From Flavobacteriales bacterium (GTDB lineage Bacteria > Bacteroidota > Bacteroidia > Flavobacteriales > Flavobacteriaceae): a stretch of 64,000 nucleotides of DNA. Location of the stretch: positions 62,001 to 126,000 of the forward strand of contig JACJYY010000007.1 of NCBI GenBank assembly GCA_020635875.1, read 5' to 3'. This document shows, one piece after another, positions 24,367-33,977 of this stretch. A model generated the notes under the pieces. The model worked only from the letters and a program-made list of their open reading frames with translations. It was not told where the DNA came from and did no database searches. A program made the translations under genes and the position numbers. How positions within the stretch are numbered: the stretch's first letter is position 1; every line of letters begins with the position of its first letter.

Positions 24367-24374
24367 ATTAAAAT

Positions 24375-24842
24375 ATGGGATTACAAAAAAAAGTAGAAGA
24401 CGTGTTAAATAAAATAATTAGCGAAAAACCATCGCTTTTTGTTATTGACTTGTCTATTTCTTCCTCCAATCACATCTCTATACAATTAGATGGAGATCAA
24501 GGCGTTAAATTACAGGACTGTATAGATATCAGTAAAGCAATTGAAAGCGAATTGGAAAATGACGAATTCGACCATAGCCTTGAAGTAACCTCTTGTGGAG
24601 CGGAGAGTCCAATGAAAAACGTGCGACAACTCCCAAAAAATATTGGCAGAACCGTTGCGGTTAAACAAGATCATAGAGCGTTTGAAGCACAACTAATAGA
24701 CGTTAAAGAGAATATCTTGGTTTTAGAATGGCAAACCAGAGAACCAAAAGCAACAGGGAAAGGTAAACAAACAGTGGAACACTTAGAAGAAATACCTTTT
24801 GAACAAATAAAAGAAGTGAAAGTTAAAATAACCTTTAATTAA
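24375..24842 (+). CDS. rimP: Ribosome maturation factor RimP
   Basis: 155 aa, normal length. RimP assists assembly of the 30S subunit. The N-terminal alpha/beta domain (LFVIDLSIS, ISIQLDGDQGV) and the conserved centre LEVTSCGAESPMKNVRQLPKN lead to a C-terminal SH3-like barrel (GRTVAVK...ENILVLEW). It is the first gene of the widely conserved rimP-nusA-infB order. The ATG at 24375 follows the leader hairpin by 9 bases, so the hairpin must affect initiation or be passed by transcription before translation starts. The gap to nusA is 7 bp. Confidence 0.95.
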   Translation: MGLQKKVEDVLNKIISEKPSLFVIDLSISSSNHISIQLDGDQGVKLQDCIDISKAIESELENDEFDHSLEVTSCGAESPMKNVRQLPKNIGRTVAVKQDHRAFEAQLIDVKENILVLEWQTREPKATGKGKQTVEHLEEIPFEQIKEVKVKITFN

Positions 24843-24849
24843 TCAATAT

Positions 24850-26088
24850 ATGGAGAATCTCGCTTTAATTGATTCCTTTTCTGAATTTAAGGATAATAAG
24901 CTGATAGACAGAGTAACGCTAATGGCTATTTTGGAAGATGTATTTAGAAATGCACTACAAAAGAAATACGGTTCCGATGATAATTTTGACATCATTATCA
25001 ACCCAGATAAAGGAGATATGGAGATATGGAGAAACCGCATTATCGTTGAAGACGGAGAAGTTGTTGATGAAAATCAAGAGATTGAATTATCCGAAGCGAT
25101 TAAAATTGAACCTGATTTTGAGGTTGGCGAAGAAGTTTCAGAAGAAGTTAAATTAAAAGACTTAGGTCGAAGAGCCATATTAGCCTTGAGACAAAACTTA
25201 ATTGCAAAAGTTCATGAGCACGACAACACGAACTTATACAAGCAATTCAAAGAATATATTGGAGAGATTTATACAGCTGAAGTACATCATATCAGACCAA
25301 GAGTGGTTATTTTAATGGATGATGATGGCAATGAAATTGTACTTCCGAAAGACAAACAAATTCCTTCTGACTTCTTTAGAAAAGGAGACAACGTAAAAGG
25401 AATCATCGAAGATGTGGAATTAAAAGGAAACAAACCGCAAATTATCATGTCTCGTACTTCAGAACTGTTTTTGGAAAAACTATTTGAACAGGAAATCCCT
25501 GAGGTGTTTGACGGTTTGATTAACATCAAAAAAGTGGTACGTATTCCTGGAGAAAAAGCTAAAGTTGCTGTAGATTCTTACGACGATCGTATTGATCCAG
25601 TAGGAGCTTGCGTAGGAATGAAAGGAAGCAGAATTTATGGAATTGTACGTGAATTGGGTAATGAAAATATAGACGTAGTTAATTACACTAATAATGACGC
25701 ACTATACATTACCAGAGCACTCAGTCCAGCTAAAGTTTCTTCGGTAAAATTAAATGAAGAAACCAAACAAGCCGAAATCTATTTAAAGCCAGAAGAAATT
25801 TCAAAAGCCATTGGTAGAGGGGGGCAAAACATACGTTTAGCAAGCCTACTTACTGGATATGAAATTGATGTAATCAGAGAAGGAGCAGAAATAGAAGAGG
25901 ATGTTGAATTAGCTGAATTCTCAGATGAGATCGAGGATTGGATCATCGAAGAGTTCACAAGAATTGGTTTAGATACAGCACGTGCAGTATTGAATCAAAG
26001 CGTGGCGGATTTGGTAAAAAGAACGGATTTAGAAGAGGAAACTATTATCGATGTTATTCAAATTCTGAAAGATGAATTAGAAAACTAA
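24850..26088 (+). CDS. nusA: Transcription termination/antitermination factor NusA
   Basis: 412 aa, typical for Bacteroidota and shorter than the enterobacterial form, which has extra C-terminal repeats. It binds RNA polymerase and nascent RNA and modulates pausing and termination. The N-terminal RNAP-binding domain (about 1-125), the S1 domain (about 130-200, including RPRVVILMDDDGNEIVLPK), and the KH1 and KH2 domains (GACVGMKGSRIYGIVRELG; AIGRGGQNIRLASLLTG) are present, followed by an acidic tail. It is the second gene of the rimP operon. The leader hairpin upstream of rimP is a possible target for NusA autoregulation. Confidence 0.96.
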   Translation: MENLALIDSFSEFKDNKLIDRVTLMAILEDVFRNALQKKYGSDDNFDIIINPDKGDMEIWRNRIIVEDGEVVDENQEIELSEAIKIEPDFEVGEEVSEEVKLKDLGRRAILALRQNLIAKVHEHDNTNLYKQFKEYIGEIYTAEVHHIRPRVVILMDDDGNEIVLPKDKQIPSDFFRKGDNVKGIIEDVELKGNKPQIIMSRTSELFLEKLFEQEIPEVFDGLINIKKVVRIPGEKAKVAVDSYDDRIDPVGACVGMKGSRIYGIVRELGNENIDVVNYTNNDALYITRALSPAKVSSVKLNEETKQAEIYLKPEEISKAIGRGGQNIRLASLLTGYEIDVIREGAEIEEDVELAEFSDEIEDWIIEEFTRIGLDTARAVLNQSVADLVKRTDLEEETIIDVIQILKDELEN

Positions 26089-26127
26089 GACTAGTTACAC
26101 TATTATTTAAGGGCAAAAAAAAAGGCA

Positions 26128-28890
26128 ATGGCAGGAAAAGTAACAAGATTCAATAAAGTATTAAGGGAACTAAACATATCCCTTGATCGAGCAGTAGATT
26201 TTTTGAAAGAAAAAGGACACGAGGTTGAGGCAAGTCCAAATACCAAAATTCCAGAATCGATATACGAAATTCTTTCGGACGAATTCTCAACAGACAAAGA
26301 CAAAAAAGAAGCTTCTAAAGAGGTTAGCGAAGAAAAGAGAAAAGAAAAAGAAGCTCTTAAAGAGGAACGTGAAAAAGAAAATCTTGAACGCCAGAAGAAA
26401 GAAGAAGTTATCCGAGCCAAAGCTTCTTTAACTGGAACTAAACAAGTCGGTAGCATTGACTTAGATAGCATCAACAAGCCCTCTTCAAAAACTGCCACAA
26501 AAGAAGACGTTGATGTAATTATAGAAACACCTGTTGCCCAAACACCTGAAAAAGTAGAAGAACCAGTTACAGAACCTCAAAAAATTGAAACTCGAAAAGT
26601 CGAATTGCCAAGACCAAAGATAGTTAGCTCTATTGAACCGAAAGCAGAGAAACGCCCTGTAATCAACGAGCCGATAGCAGAAAAACCTAAAGAAGAAAGA
26701 GCTGCAGAAGACGAGGCTATAGAAACCAAATATCAAAAGTTAAGCGGACCAAGAATCACTGGACAAACCATTGATTTATCACAATTTAACAAGCCTAAAA
26801 AGAAAAAAGAGGAATCTAAAGGAGAATCAAGAGGAGAAGCTAAAGGAGACTCGCGTGATAATTCTAAAAAGAAACGCAAAAGAATCTCTACAAATAGTCC
26901 AAATCAGGATAACGCACAAAAAGGAAATTTCAAGAAAGGAGGAAACTTTAAAAAAGGGAAACAACCCGTAACTAAAGTAGAGCCAGATGAAGTTGACGTT
27001 CAAAAACAAGTGCGTGAAACATTAGAAAAGCTTCAAGGAAAAGGAAGCAAATCAAAAGCATCCAAATATCGCAAAGACAAAAGAGACAGTCACAGACAAA
27101 GAACTGATGACGAACAAAGACAGTTAGACTCAGAAAGCAAAATCCTTAAGGTTACTGAATTTGTAACTGTTGGAGAAGTGGCTGTATTGATGAATGTAGG
27201 TATTACTGAAATTATTTCTGTTTGTATGTCCCTAGGAATTATGGTAACCATGAATCAACGTCTCGACGCCGAAACTTTGACTATTGTGGCCGATGAATTT
27301 GGATATGAAATTGAATTTATTTCTACGGACAATGAAGACGACAATAAAGTTGAAATTCAAGATGATCCAGAAGATTTGGTTTCGAGAGCACCAATTGTTA
27401 CCGTTATGGGACATGTTGACCATGGTAAAACGTCATTACTGGATTATATCCGTGACGAAAATGTAATTGCAGGCGAATCTGGAGGAATTACTCAACATAT
27501 TGGTGCATATAGTGTTTCTTTAAAAAATAGCAAAAAAATAACCTTCCTAGATACACCAGGTCACGAAGCGTTTACAGCGATGCGTGCTCGTGGTGCTCAA
27601 GTTACAGATATTGCCATAATTGTGATTGCAGCAGACGACGACATCATGCCACAAACCAAAGAGGCTATTAGTCACGCTCAAGCTGCTGGAGTACAGATTA
27701 TTTTCGCTATTAACAAAGTGGATTTACCTACTGCCGAACCTGAAAAGATCAAAGAAAAATTAGCAGGAATGAATTTCTTAGTAGAAGATTGGGGTGGTAA
27801 ATACCAATCTCATGATATTTCAGCAAAAAAGGGAACTGGAGTCACTGAACTTTTAGACAAAGTATTATTAGAGGCTGAATTATTAGATTTAAAGGCAAAT
27901 CCAAAACGCATAGCAAACGGAACCGTAGTTGAGGCATTCCTTGACAAAGGAAGAGGTTACGTATCCACCATCTTAGTACAAAATGGTACATTGAGCATTG
28001 GAGATTATGTTCTGGCCGGACATCAACATGGTAAAATTAAAGCGATGTACGATGAAAGAGGTCACAACATCAAAGAAGCCGAGCCTTCAACGCCTGTTTC
28101 TATATTAGGTTTGGACGGAGCTCCAACTGCTGGGGATAAATTCAGCGTATACGAAGATGAGAAAGAGGCCAAACAAATCGCCGCTAAACGCGCTCGATTA
28201 TCTAGAGAACAAAGTGTAAGAACCCAACGCCATATTACTTTAGATGAGATTGGTAGACGTATTGCCTTAGGCGACTTTAAAGAGTTGAATATCATCCTGA
28301 AAGGAGATGTGGATGGTTCTGTTGAAGCGCTTTCTGATTCGTTCTTAAAACTTTCTACAGAGGAGATTCAAATCAATATTATTCATAAAGGAGTAGGTGC
28401 TATCACAGAGTCTGATGTTTTGTTGGCTTCTGCATCTGATGCCATCATTATTGGATTTAACGTTAGACCTTCTGGAACAGCTAAGCAACTGGCAGAGAAA
28501 GAAGAAATCGATTTGCGCACCTATTCAATCATTTATGCCGCTATAGACGACTTAAAAGACGCTATGGAAGGTATGCTTTCTCCTATTATGAAAGAGGAGA
28601 TTACTGGTAGTGCCGAAATTAGAGAAACATTCAAAATCTCTAAAGTGGGTACAATTGCGGGTTGTATGGTTGTGGATGGAAAGATCTACAAAAACTCACA
28701 TATCAGATTGATCAGAGACGGCATTGTATTATACACTGGAGACCTTGCATCTCTTAAACGTTTCAAAGACGACGTCAAAGAAGTTTCTAAAGGATATGAT
28801 TGCGGTATGCAAGTTAAAAACTACAATGACATCCAAGTAGGTGATATCTTAGAGTCTTTCAGAGAGGTTGAAGAAAGAAAGAAGTTGTAG
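26128..28890 (+). CDS. infB: Translation initiation factor IF-2
   Basis: 920 aa. IF-2 delivers initiator fMet-tRNA to the 30S subunit using GTP. An N-terminal helical domain (about 1-50) is followed by a long charged region rich in Lys and Glu (about 60-330). A second IF2_N-like segment (VTVGEVAVLMNVG) then leads into the G domain: G1 GHVDHGKTS, G3 DTPGHEAF, G4 NKVD. Domains II to IV follow and end in a DILESFREVE tail. It starts 39 bp after nusA and closes the operon. A strong terminator follows at 28916. Confidence 0.97.
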   Translation: MAGKVTRFNKVLRELNISLDRAVDFLKEKGHEVEASPNTKIPESIYEILSDEFSTDKDKKEASKEVSEEKRKEKEALKEEREKENLERQKKEEVIRAKASLTGTKQVGSIDLDSINKPSSKTATKEDVDVIIETPVAQTPEKVEEPVTEPQKIETRKVELPRPKIVSSIEPKAEKRPVINEPIAEKPKEERAAEDEAIETKYQKLSGPRITGQTIDLSQFNKPKKKKEESKGESRGEAKGDSRDNSKKKRKRISTNSPNQDNAQKGNFKKGGNFKKGKQPVTKVEPDEVDVQKQVRETLEKLQGKGSKSKASKYRKDKRDSHRQRTDDEQRQLDSESKILKVTEFVTVGEVAVLMNVGITEIISVCMSLGIMVTMNQRLDAETLTIVADEFGYEIEFISTDNEDDNKVEIQDDPEDLVSRAPIVTVMGHVDHGKTSLLDYIRDENVIAGESGGITQHIGAYSVSLKNSKKITFLDTPGHEAFTAMRARGAQVTDIAIIVIAADDDIMPQTKEAISHAQAAGVQIIFAINKVDLPTAEPEKIKEKLAGMNFLVEDWGGKYQSHDISAKKGTGVTELLDKVLLEAELLDLKANPKRIANGTVVEAFLDKGRGYVSTILVQNGTLSIGDYVLAGHQHGKIKAMYDERGHNIKEAEPSTPVSILGLDGAPTAGDKFSVYEDEKEAKQIAAKRARLSREQSVRTQRHITLDEIGRRIALGDFKELNIILKGDVDGSVEALSDSFLKLSTEEIQINIIHKGVGAITESDVLLASASDAIIIGFNVRPSGTAKQLAEKEEIDLRTYSIIYAAIDDLKDAMEGMLSPIMKEEITGSAEIRETFKISKVGTIAGCMVVDGKIYKNSHIRLIRDGIVLYTGDLASLKRFKDDVKEVSKGYDCGMQVKNYNDIQVGDILESFREVEERKKL

Positions 28891-28915
28891 TCAATCAAAA
28901 TATATAACAATAAAA

Positions 28916-28950
28916 GGGGGGCGGTGAATTTTTCACCGCCCCCTTTGTTT
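28916..28950. terminator. Bidirectional terminator between infB and hppA
   Basis: A 12-bp GC-rich stem GGGGGCGGTGAA / TTCACCGCCCCC (28917-28928 with 28932-28943) followed by T residues, and preceded by A residues for the opposite strand. It separates convergent genes. Confidence 0.85.
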
Positions 28951-28972
28951 TATGATACTATACTTATAAATT

Positions 28973-31324
28973 TTACTCCTTTTTACCTGCTTCAGTTCCA
29001 TCCTGTAGTAACTCCTGCTCGTCAACTACAGAGTCATCATTTAGCAAATCATGCTCACTTACCTTGTACTCACTAGTAACTTGTTCAGTGGCCTCTACTT
29101 TAATTTCGACAGCTTCTGGAACGGGCACAATTTCCTCTGCACTTTCCACATGACCACCTAAAATCGGAGCAATAACTAAACCTATCAAACATGTTAATTT
29201 AATTAAGATATTCATAGAAGGTCCTGAGGTATCTTTAAATGGATCACCTACTGTATCTCCTGTCACTGCAGCTTTGTGCGCATCTGAGCCTTTGTATGTC
29301 ATTTGCCCATTGATTTCTACTCCTGCTTCAAACGATTTTTTAGCATTATCCCACGCTCCTCCTGCATTGTTCTGGAAAATTGCCCAAAGTACCCCACTCA
29401 CAGTAACTCCTGCCATGTACCCTCCTAACATTTCAGCTACCATAAGATTATTATCCGCATAGAACAACTTACCTACGATAACTATAAGAATTGGGAAGCC
29501 AATAGTTAAAATTCCTGGGGTTAACATTTCTTTCAATGAAGCTTTTGTAGAGATATCCACACATTTAGCATAATCTGGTTTGGCTTTACCTTCCATAATC
29601 CCTGCTATCTCTTTAAATTGACGTCTTACTTCATACACCATTTCCATGGCTGCCTTTCCTACAGAATTCATAGCTAATGCAGAAAACACCACTGGAATCA
29701 TTCCTCCAATAAACAACATAGCTAATACTGGTGCTTTAAAGATATTAATACCATCAATACCTGTGAATGTTACATACGCCGCGAACAAAGCTAATGAAGT
29801 CAAGGCAGCAGATGCAATTGCAAAACCTTTACCAGTTGCTGCTGTAGTGTTACCAACAGAGTCTAATATATCTGTACGCTCTCTAACTATTGGATCTTGC
29901 TCACTCATCTCCGCAATACCTCCTGCATTATCCGCAATAGGTCCAAAGGCATCAATCGCTAATTGCATAGCTGTAGTTGCCATCATCGCAGAAGCCGCCA
30001 AGGCTACCCCATAAAAACCTGCCAAACCATAAGAAGCCCATATTGCAACAGCAAATAATATTACAGATGAAAAAGTGGAAATCATTCCCGTAGCCAAACC
30101 TGCGATAATATTGGTTCCTGCCCCTGTACTTGACTGCTGTACTATCTTTAAAATTGGTTTTTTACCTAATCCAGTATAGTATTCTGTAAAAGAAGAAATT
30201 CCTGCACCTACTACTAAACCTACTAAGGTTGCAAAAAATACATTCATCGCAGAAACGGTTTTAATACCCTCACCATAATAGGTCATTTGAATTTCTGACG
30301 GCAACAACCAATTTACTAATACAAAACATGAAACCGCTACCAAAACTATAGATGTCCAGTTACCTATATTCAATGCTTTTTGAACCTCAGCCTCCTTAGC
30401 TTCGTTAGAAGATATTTTCACTAAAAATGTTCCGATTATAGAAATAATAATTCCCACACCTGCGATAGCAATTGGCAATAAAATTGGGCCAATTCCTCCA
30501 AAAGCGTCATCTATCTTACCACCCATGTCTTTTATCACATAATTACCCAAAACCATAGCCGCTAACACAGTCGCCACATACGAACCGAATAAATCTGCCC
30601 CCATACCTGCAACATCTCCTACGTTGTCTCCTACGTTGTCTGCAATTGTAGCAGGGTTACGAGGATCATCTTCTGGAATACCAGCTTCCACTTTTCCTAC
30701 TAAATCAGCCCCTACATCAGCTGCCTTCGTATAGATACCTCCACCAACTCGAGCAAATAATGCAATTGATTCTGCTCCTAAAGAGAATCCTGCCAACGTT
30801 TCCAAAACTACTGTCATGTCATCTGTATTCGTCCATCCGTTTGGCATAAAAACAAACTGATAGAAGATAATAAAGAAAGAGGTAAGACCTAACACTGCTA
30901 AACCGGCTACACCAAGTCCCATTACAGTACCTCCACCAAAAGAAATTTTTAATGCATCCGGCAAACTCGTTTTAGCTGCCTGCGTTGTTCTAACGTTTGT
31001 TTTAGTAGCTATTTTCATTCCCATATTTCCTGCCAAAGCAGAAAAAATAGCTCCAATAATAAAGGCCACTACAATTAATATATGTGTTGACTCCACCACG
31101 AAAGAAACTCCTGCTAACGCAATACTTGCACCAATAACGAAGTAGGCCAATAATTTATATTCAGCTTTTAGGAAAGCTAAAGCTCCTTCGTAAATGTAAT
31201 CGGAAATTTCTTTCATTTTTCCGTCACCTGCATCTTGTTTCATTACCCAGCCTTTTTTTACCCACATGTATAAAAGACCTACGACCGACAATATCACCGG
31301 AAGATAAATTGCAATTGATTCCAT
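28973..31324 (-). CDS. hppA: Membrane-bound ion-pumping pyrophosphatase
   Basis: 783 aa with about 16 hydrophobic spans. It couples pyrophosphate hydrolysis to H+ or Na+ export. Catalytic loops are present: GGIYTKAADVGADLVGKVE and NPATIADNVGDNVGDVAGMG. The sequence GNTTAATGKG has Ala after GNTT, which in this family marks the K+-dependent subgroup, many of which pump Na+. An extra acidic C-terminal tail of about 65 residues (VPEAVEIKVEATEQ, SEHDLLNDDSVV) follows the last span and is of unknown function. It is next to the soluble pyrophosphatase gene on the same strand. Confidence 0.95.
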   Translation of the reverse strand: MESIAIYLPVILSVVGLLYMWVKKGWVMKQDAGDGKMKEISDYIYEGALAFLKAEYKLLAYFVIGASIALAGVSFVVESTHILIVVAFIIGAIFSALAGNMGMKIATKTNVRTTQAAKTSLPDALKISFGGGTVMGLGVAGLAVLGLTSFFIIFYQFVFMPNGWTNTDDMTVVLETLAGFSLGAESIALFARVGGGIYTKAADVGADLVGKVEAGIPEDDPRNPATIADNVGDNVGDVAGMGADLFGSYVATVLAAMVLGNYVIKDMGGKIDDAFGGIGPILLPIAIAGVGIIISIIGTFLVKISSNEAKEAEVQKALNIGNWTSIVLVAVSCFVLVNWLLPSEIQMTYYGEGIKTVSAMNVFFATLVGLVVGAGISSFTEYYTGLGKKPILKIVQQSSTGAGTNIIAGLATGMISTFSSVILFAVAIWASYGLAGFYGVALAASAMMATTAMQLAIDAFGPIADNAGGIAEMSEQDPIVRERTDILDSVGNTTAATGKGFAIASAALTSLALFAAYVTFTGIDGINIFKAPVLAMLFIGGMIPVVFSALAMNSVGKAAMEMVYEVRRQFKEIAGIMEGKAKPDYAKCVDISTKASLKEMLTPGILTIGFPILIVIVGKLFYADNNLMVAEMLGGYMAGVTVSGVLWAIFQNNAGGAWDNAKKSFEAGVEINGQMTYKGSDAHKAAVTGDTVGDPFKDTSGPSMNILIKLTCLIGLVIAPILGGHVESAEEIVPVPEAVEIKVEATEQVTSEYKVSEHDLLNDDSVVDEQELLQDGTEAGKKE

Positions 31325-31377
31325 ATTTAATTTTTTGGTTATAAAATTTTGCCCTAAAGATACCGAAATATAAGCAA

Positions 31378-31413
31378 TAAAAAAGCGTCAGAACTTATTA
31401 ATTCTGACGCTTC
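31378..31413 (-). terminator. Terminator after ppa
   Basis: On the minus strand AAGCGTCAGAA...TTCTGACGCTT with a loop of about 8 bases is followed by a T-run. It lies 22 bp past the ppa stop, so hppA needs its own promoter. Confidence 0.8.
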
Positions 31414-31435
31414 ATTACCTCATCTGAAAGAAGGA

Positions 31436-31960
31436 TTACCCTATAGAAAATTTACCTTCTTTTTGTTCTTTAGAACCTTGAAAACGAGCAATACATTTCT
31501 CAATAATTACGTCTGCTTCCTTTACATCACCCCATCCTTCAACATCTACTTTTTTATGCTCCAAATCCTTATATACTTGGAAAAAATGCTCAATTTCTTT
31601 TAATAAATGTGAATTTACATCTGACAAATCACTCAATTTATTCCAAATCGGATCAGATACTGGTACACAAATCACTTTTTCATCCTGACCTTTTTCATCC
31701 GCCATATGGAAAACTCCAATTGCTTTTACCTCCATCACACAACCAGGAAAAGTAGGTTCTGTTACCAAAACTAAAACATCTAACGGATCACCATCCAAGG
31801 CCAATGTCTCTGGAATAAATCCATAATCCGCTGGGTACATCATAGAAGAAAACAACATTCTGTCATATCTGATTTTCTTCAATTTAAAATCATACTCGTA
31901 TTTGTTTCTACTTCCTTTCGGAATCTCTATCAAAACATCAAATGTCTTTGTATCACTCAT
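31436..31960 (-). CDS. ppa: Soluble inorganic pyrophosphatase, family I
   Basis: 174 aa. It hydrolyses pyrophosphate in the cytoplasm to drive biosynthetic reactions. Family I markers: EIPKGSRNKYEYD at the N-terminus, YPADYGFIPETLALDGDPLDVLVL with the DGDPLD catalytic acid cluster, and GVFHMADEKGQDEK. The pairing with the membrane pyrophosphatase means the cell can either waste or conserve the energy of pyrophosphate. A -7 box (TAGCTTTG) at 31988-31995 suggests independent expression. Confidence 0.96.
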   Translation of the reverse strand: MSDTKTFDVLIEIPKGSRNKYEYDFKLKKIRYDRMLFSSMMYPADYGFIPETLALDGDPLDVLVLVTEPTFPGCVMEVKAIGVFHMADEKGQDEKVICVPVSDPIWNKLSDLSDVNSHLLKEIEHFFQVYKDLEHKKVDVEGWGDVKEADVIIEKCIARFQGSKEQKEGKFSIG

Positions 31961-31987
31961 TTTTGCAGTTTATTTTTTTAATGTGCG

Positions 31988-31995
31988 CAAAGCTA
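31988..31995 (-). promoter_or_regulatory. Candidate -7 element (TAGCTTTG) of ppa
   Basis: TAGCTTTG on the minus strand fits TAnnTTTG, 28 bases before the ATG at 31960. The -33 box is poor. Confidence 0.4.
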
Positions 31996-32006
31996 AAAAA
32001 ACTTTC

Positions 32007-33185
32007 CTATTTAAACGCAGAAATACCCGTAATATCCATTCCTGTAATGAGTAAATGTATATCATGCGTCCCCTCATAGGTAATTACAGATTCTAAATTC
32101 ATTTGGTGTCTCATGATAGAATAATCCCCCACAATCCCCATTGCTCCTAATATTTGTCTTGCTTCTCGCGCTATTGTAATTGCCATATGAACATTATTCC
32201 TTTTGGCCATAGAAATCTGAGCCGAAGTCGCTTTTCCTTGATTCCTCAGTACACCCAAACGCCAAGTTAGTAATTGTGCTTTAGTTATTTCTGTAATCAT
32301 CTCAGCCAATTTTTTTTGTTGCAATTGAGTTGCAGCAATAGGTTTCCCAAATTGCGTTCTTTCTTTGGCATAATTCAAAGCAGTATGATAACAATCCATA
32401 GCCGCTCCGATGGCTCCCCAAGCAATGCCATAACGCGCCGAATCCAAACACAACAACGGCGCCCCCAAACCACTTTTATTCGGTAAAATATTTGATTTTG
32501 GCACCCTGACATTATCAAAAAGTAATTCCCCAGTTATTGAGGCTCTTAACGACCACTTTCCTTTGGTTTCAGGAGCCGAAAAACCCTTCATCCCCTTTTC
32601 TACCAATACGCCATGAATCCTCCCCTGTTCATCCTTTGCCCACACCACTGCCACATCAGCCATTGGCGCATTAGATATCCACATCTTAGCACCATTTAAT
32701 ACTATATTATCGCCATCTTCTACAAAATGAGTTTCCATTGCCCCAGGATCTGAGCCATGATTAGGTTCGGTCAAGCCAAAACAACCTACAAATTCACCTG
32801 AAGCTAGTTTAGGTAAATATTTTTGTTTTTGTTCTTCATTGCCAAATTGCCATATCGGATACATCACTAATGAAGTCTGAACAGAAGCAGTAGAACGAAT
32901 TCCTGAATCTCCGCGCTCTAACTCCTGCATGATTAAACCATAACTGATTTGGTCTAAGCCAAAACCTCCATACTCTTGAGGAATATAAGATCCAAAAGCA
33001 CCAATGGCTGCCATTCCAGAAATCAATTCTTTAGGAAATCGAGCATTTTGTGCGCATTCTTCTATAATTGGAGAAATCTCTTCTTTAACCCACTCCCGAA
33101 CGGAATTCCTGATTAAGAGCTGTTCTTCTGTAAACAATTCCTCAATACGATAATAATCTGGAGATTGAAAGTCGTCTTTTTTCAT
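32007..33185 (-). CDS. Acyl-CoA dehydrogenase, glutaryl-CoA dehydrogenase type
   Basis: 392 aa. An FAD-dependent dehydrogenase. The C-terminal block TYEGTHDIHLLITGMDITG closely follows that of glutaryl-CoA dehydrogenase (YEGTHDIHAL...ITG), including its catalytic Glu. Also present are the substrate-binding GCFGLTEPNHGSDPGAME and the FAD block MWISNAP. In that role it converts glutaryl-CoA to crotonyl-CoA in lysine and tryptophan breakdown. No other pathway genes are nearby. Substrate is inferred from the active-site block, and a related short-chain acyl-CoA substrate is the alternative. Confidence 0.85.
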   Translation of the reverse strand: MKKDDFQSPDYYRIEELFTEEQLLIRNSVREWVKEEISPIIEECAQNARFPKELISGMAAIGAFGSYIPQEYGGFGLDQISYGLIMQELERGDSGIRSTASVQTSLVMYPIWQFGNEEQKQKYLPKLASGEFVGCFGLTEPNHGSDPGAMETHFVEDGDNIVLNGAKMWISNAPMADVAVVWAKDEQGRIHGVLVEKGMKGFSAPETKGKWSLRASITGELLFDNVRVPKSNILPNKSGLGAPLLCLDSARYGIAWGAIGAAMDCYHTALNYAKERTQFGKPIAATQLQQKKLAEMITEITKAQLLTWRLGVLRNQGKATSAQISMAKRNNVHMAITIAREARQILGAMGIVGDYSIMRHQMNLESVITYEGTHDIHLLITGMDITGISAFK

Positions 33186-33250
33186 AACAGCATCGGGTTA
33201 ATTGAACCTTTCTAAAATACTGAAAAAATACCGACTAAAAAAAGACTAGT

Positions 33251-33973
33251 TTAAAGTTTCAAATAAAAGTCTTTGACCAACTGTGAGTATTCTAGAGTAT
33301 ACACATGACGCTGTTTTTCAAGAACTAAAACCTCTTCTTTTATTTCTTGAACACCGTTTTTTATGAATTGAATCAGAGATCTTTTAATGGATGAATCTGG
33401 AGTTCCTTTTACTCGCGTGATTTTATTAGGATATAATTTTTGTTCTTGAGCTTCCTTCAGCAACTCATCTTCTCTATCAAAAGGAATTACAACGCAAAAT
33501 TTTCCTTGTTCTGATAACAATAACGACACGCCATTCAATAACAATTCAAAGGGCAATTCTGAAGTAAAACGTGCCAGTTCCCTTGAAGCATCCATATCCT
33601 GTTGAGTACCCTCAAAAAAAGGAGGATTTGAAACTATCAAATCATAGGATTCTTCAATCATCTCATCTACAAATTCCTGAAACGACGCGTGATAACAAAA
33701 CAACCTATCCCCCCATGGACTGTTTTCGAAATTATCCACACATTGTTCAAAAGCTTCTGTATCAATCTCTACTCCGTCAATTAATCCTGCCCCACTTCTT
33801 TGAGCCAGCATTAAACTAACCAAACCAGAACCCGCACCAATATCTAAGATTGACTCCGGACAATGAGACACATCAGACCAAGCACCTAGTAATACACCAT
33901 CAGTACCCACCTTCATGGCACACCTATCATGCTGAATTGTAAATTGTTTGAATTTAAAAGGAGTCATATCCAA
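33251..33973 (-). CDS. trmN6: tRNA1(Val) (adenine37-N6)-methyltransferase, TrmN6 type
   Basis: 240 aa. A Rossmann-fold methyltransferase with SAM motif ILDIGAGSGLVSLML and motif IV IVSNPPFFEG (NPPF, the mark of amino-methylation). The N-terminus FKFKQFTIQHDRCAMKVGTDGVLLGAW is typical of TrmN6. It would methylate A37 of tRNA-Val. It starts 4 bp after rimM in the rpsP-rimM-trmN6 run, so it is coexpressed with ribosome maturation genes. Either ATG at 33973 or the one two codons later could be used. Confidence 0.9.
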   Translation of the reverse strand: MDMTPFKFKQFTIQHDRCAMKVGTDGVLLGAWSDVSHCPESILDIGAGSGLVSLMLAQRSGAGLIDGVEIDTEAFEQCVDNFENSPWGDRLFCYHASFQEFVDEMIEESYDLIVSNPPFFEGTQQDMDASRELARFTSELPFELLLNGVSLLLSEQGKFCVVIPFDREDELLKEAQEQKLYPNKITRVKGTPDSSIKRSLIQFIKNGVQEIKEEVLVLEKQRHVYTLEYSQLVKDFYLKL

Positions 33974-33977
33974 TAGT

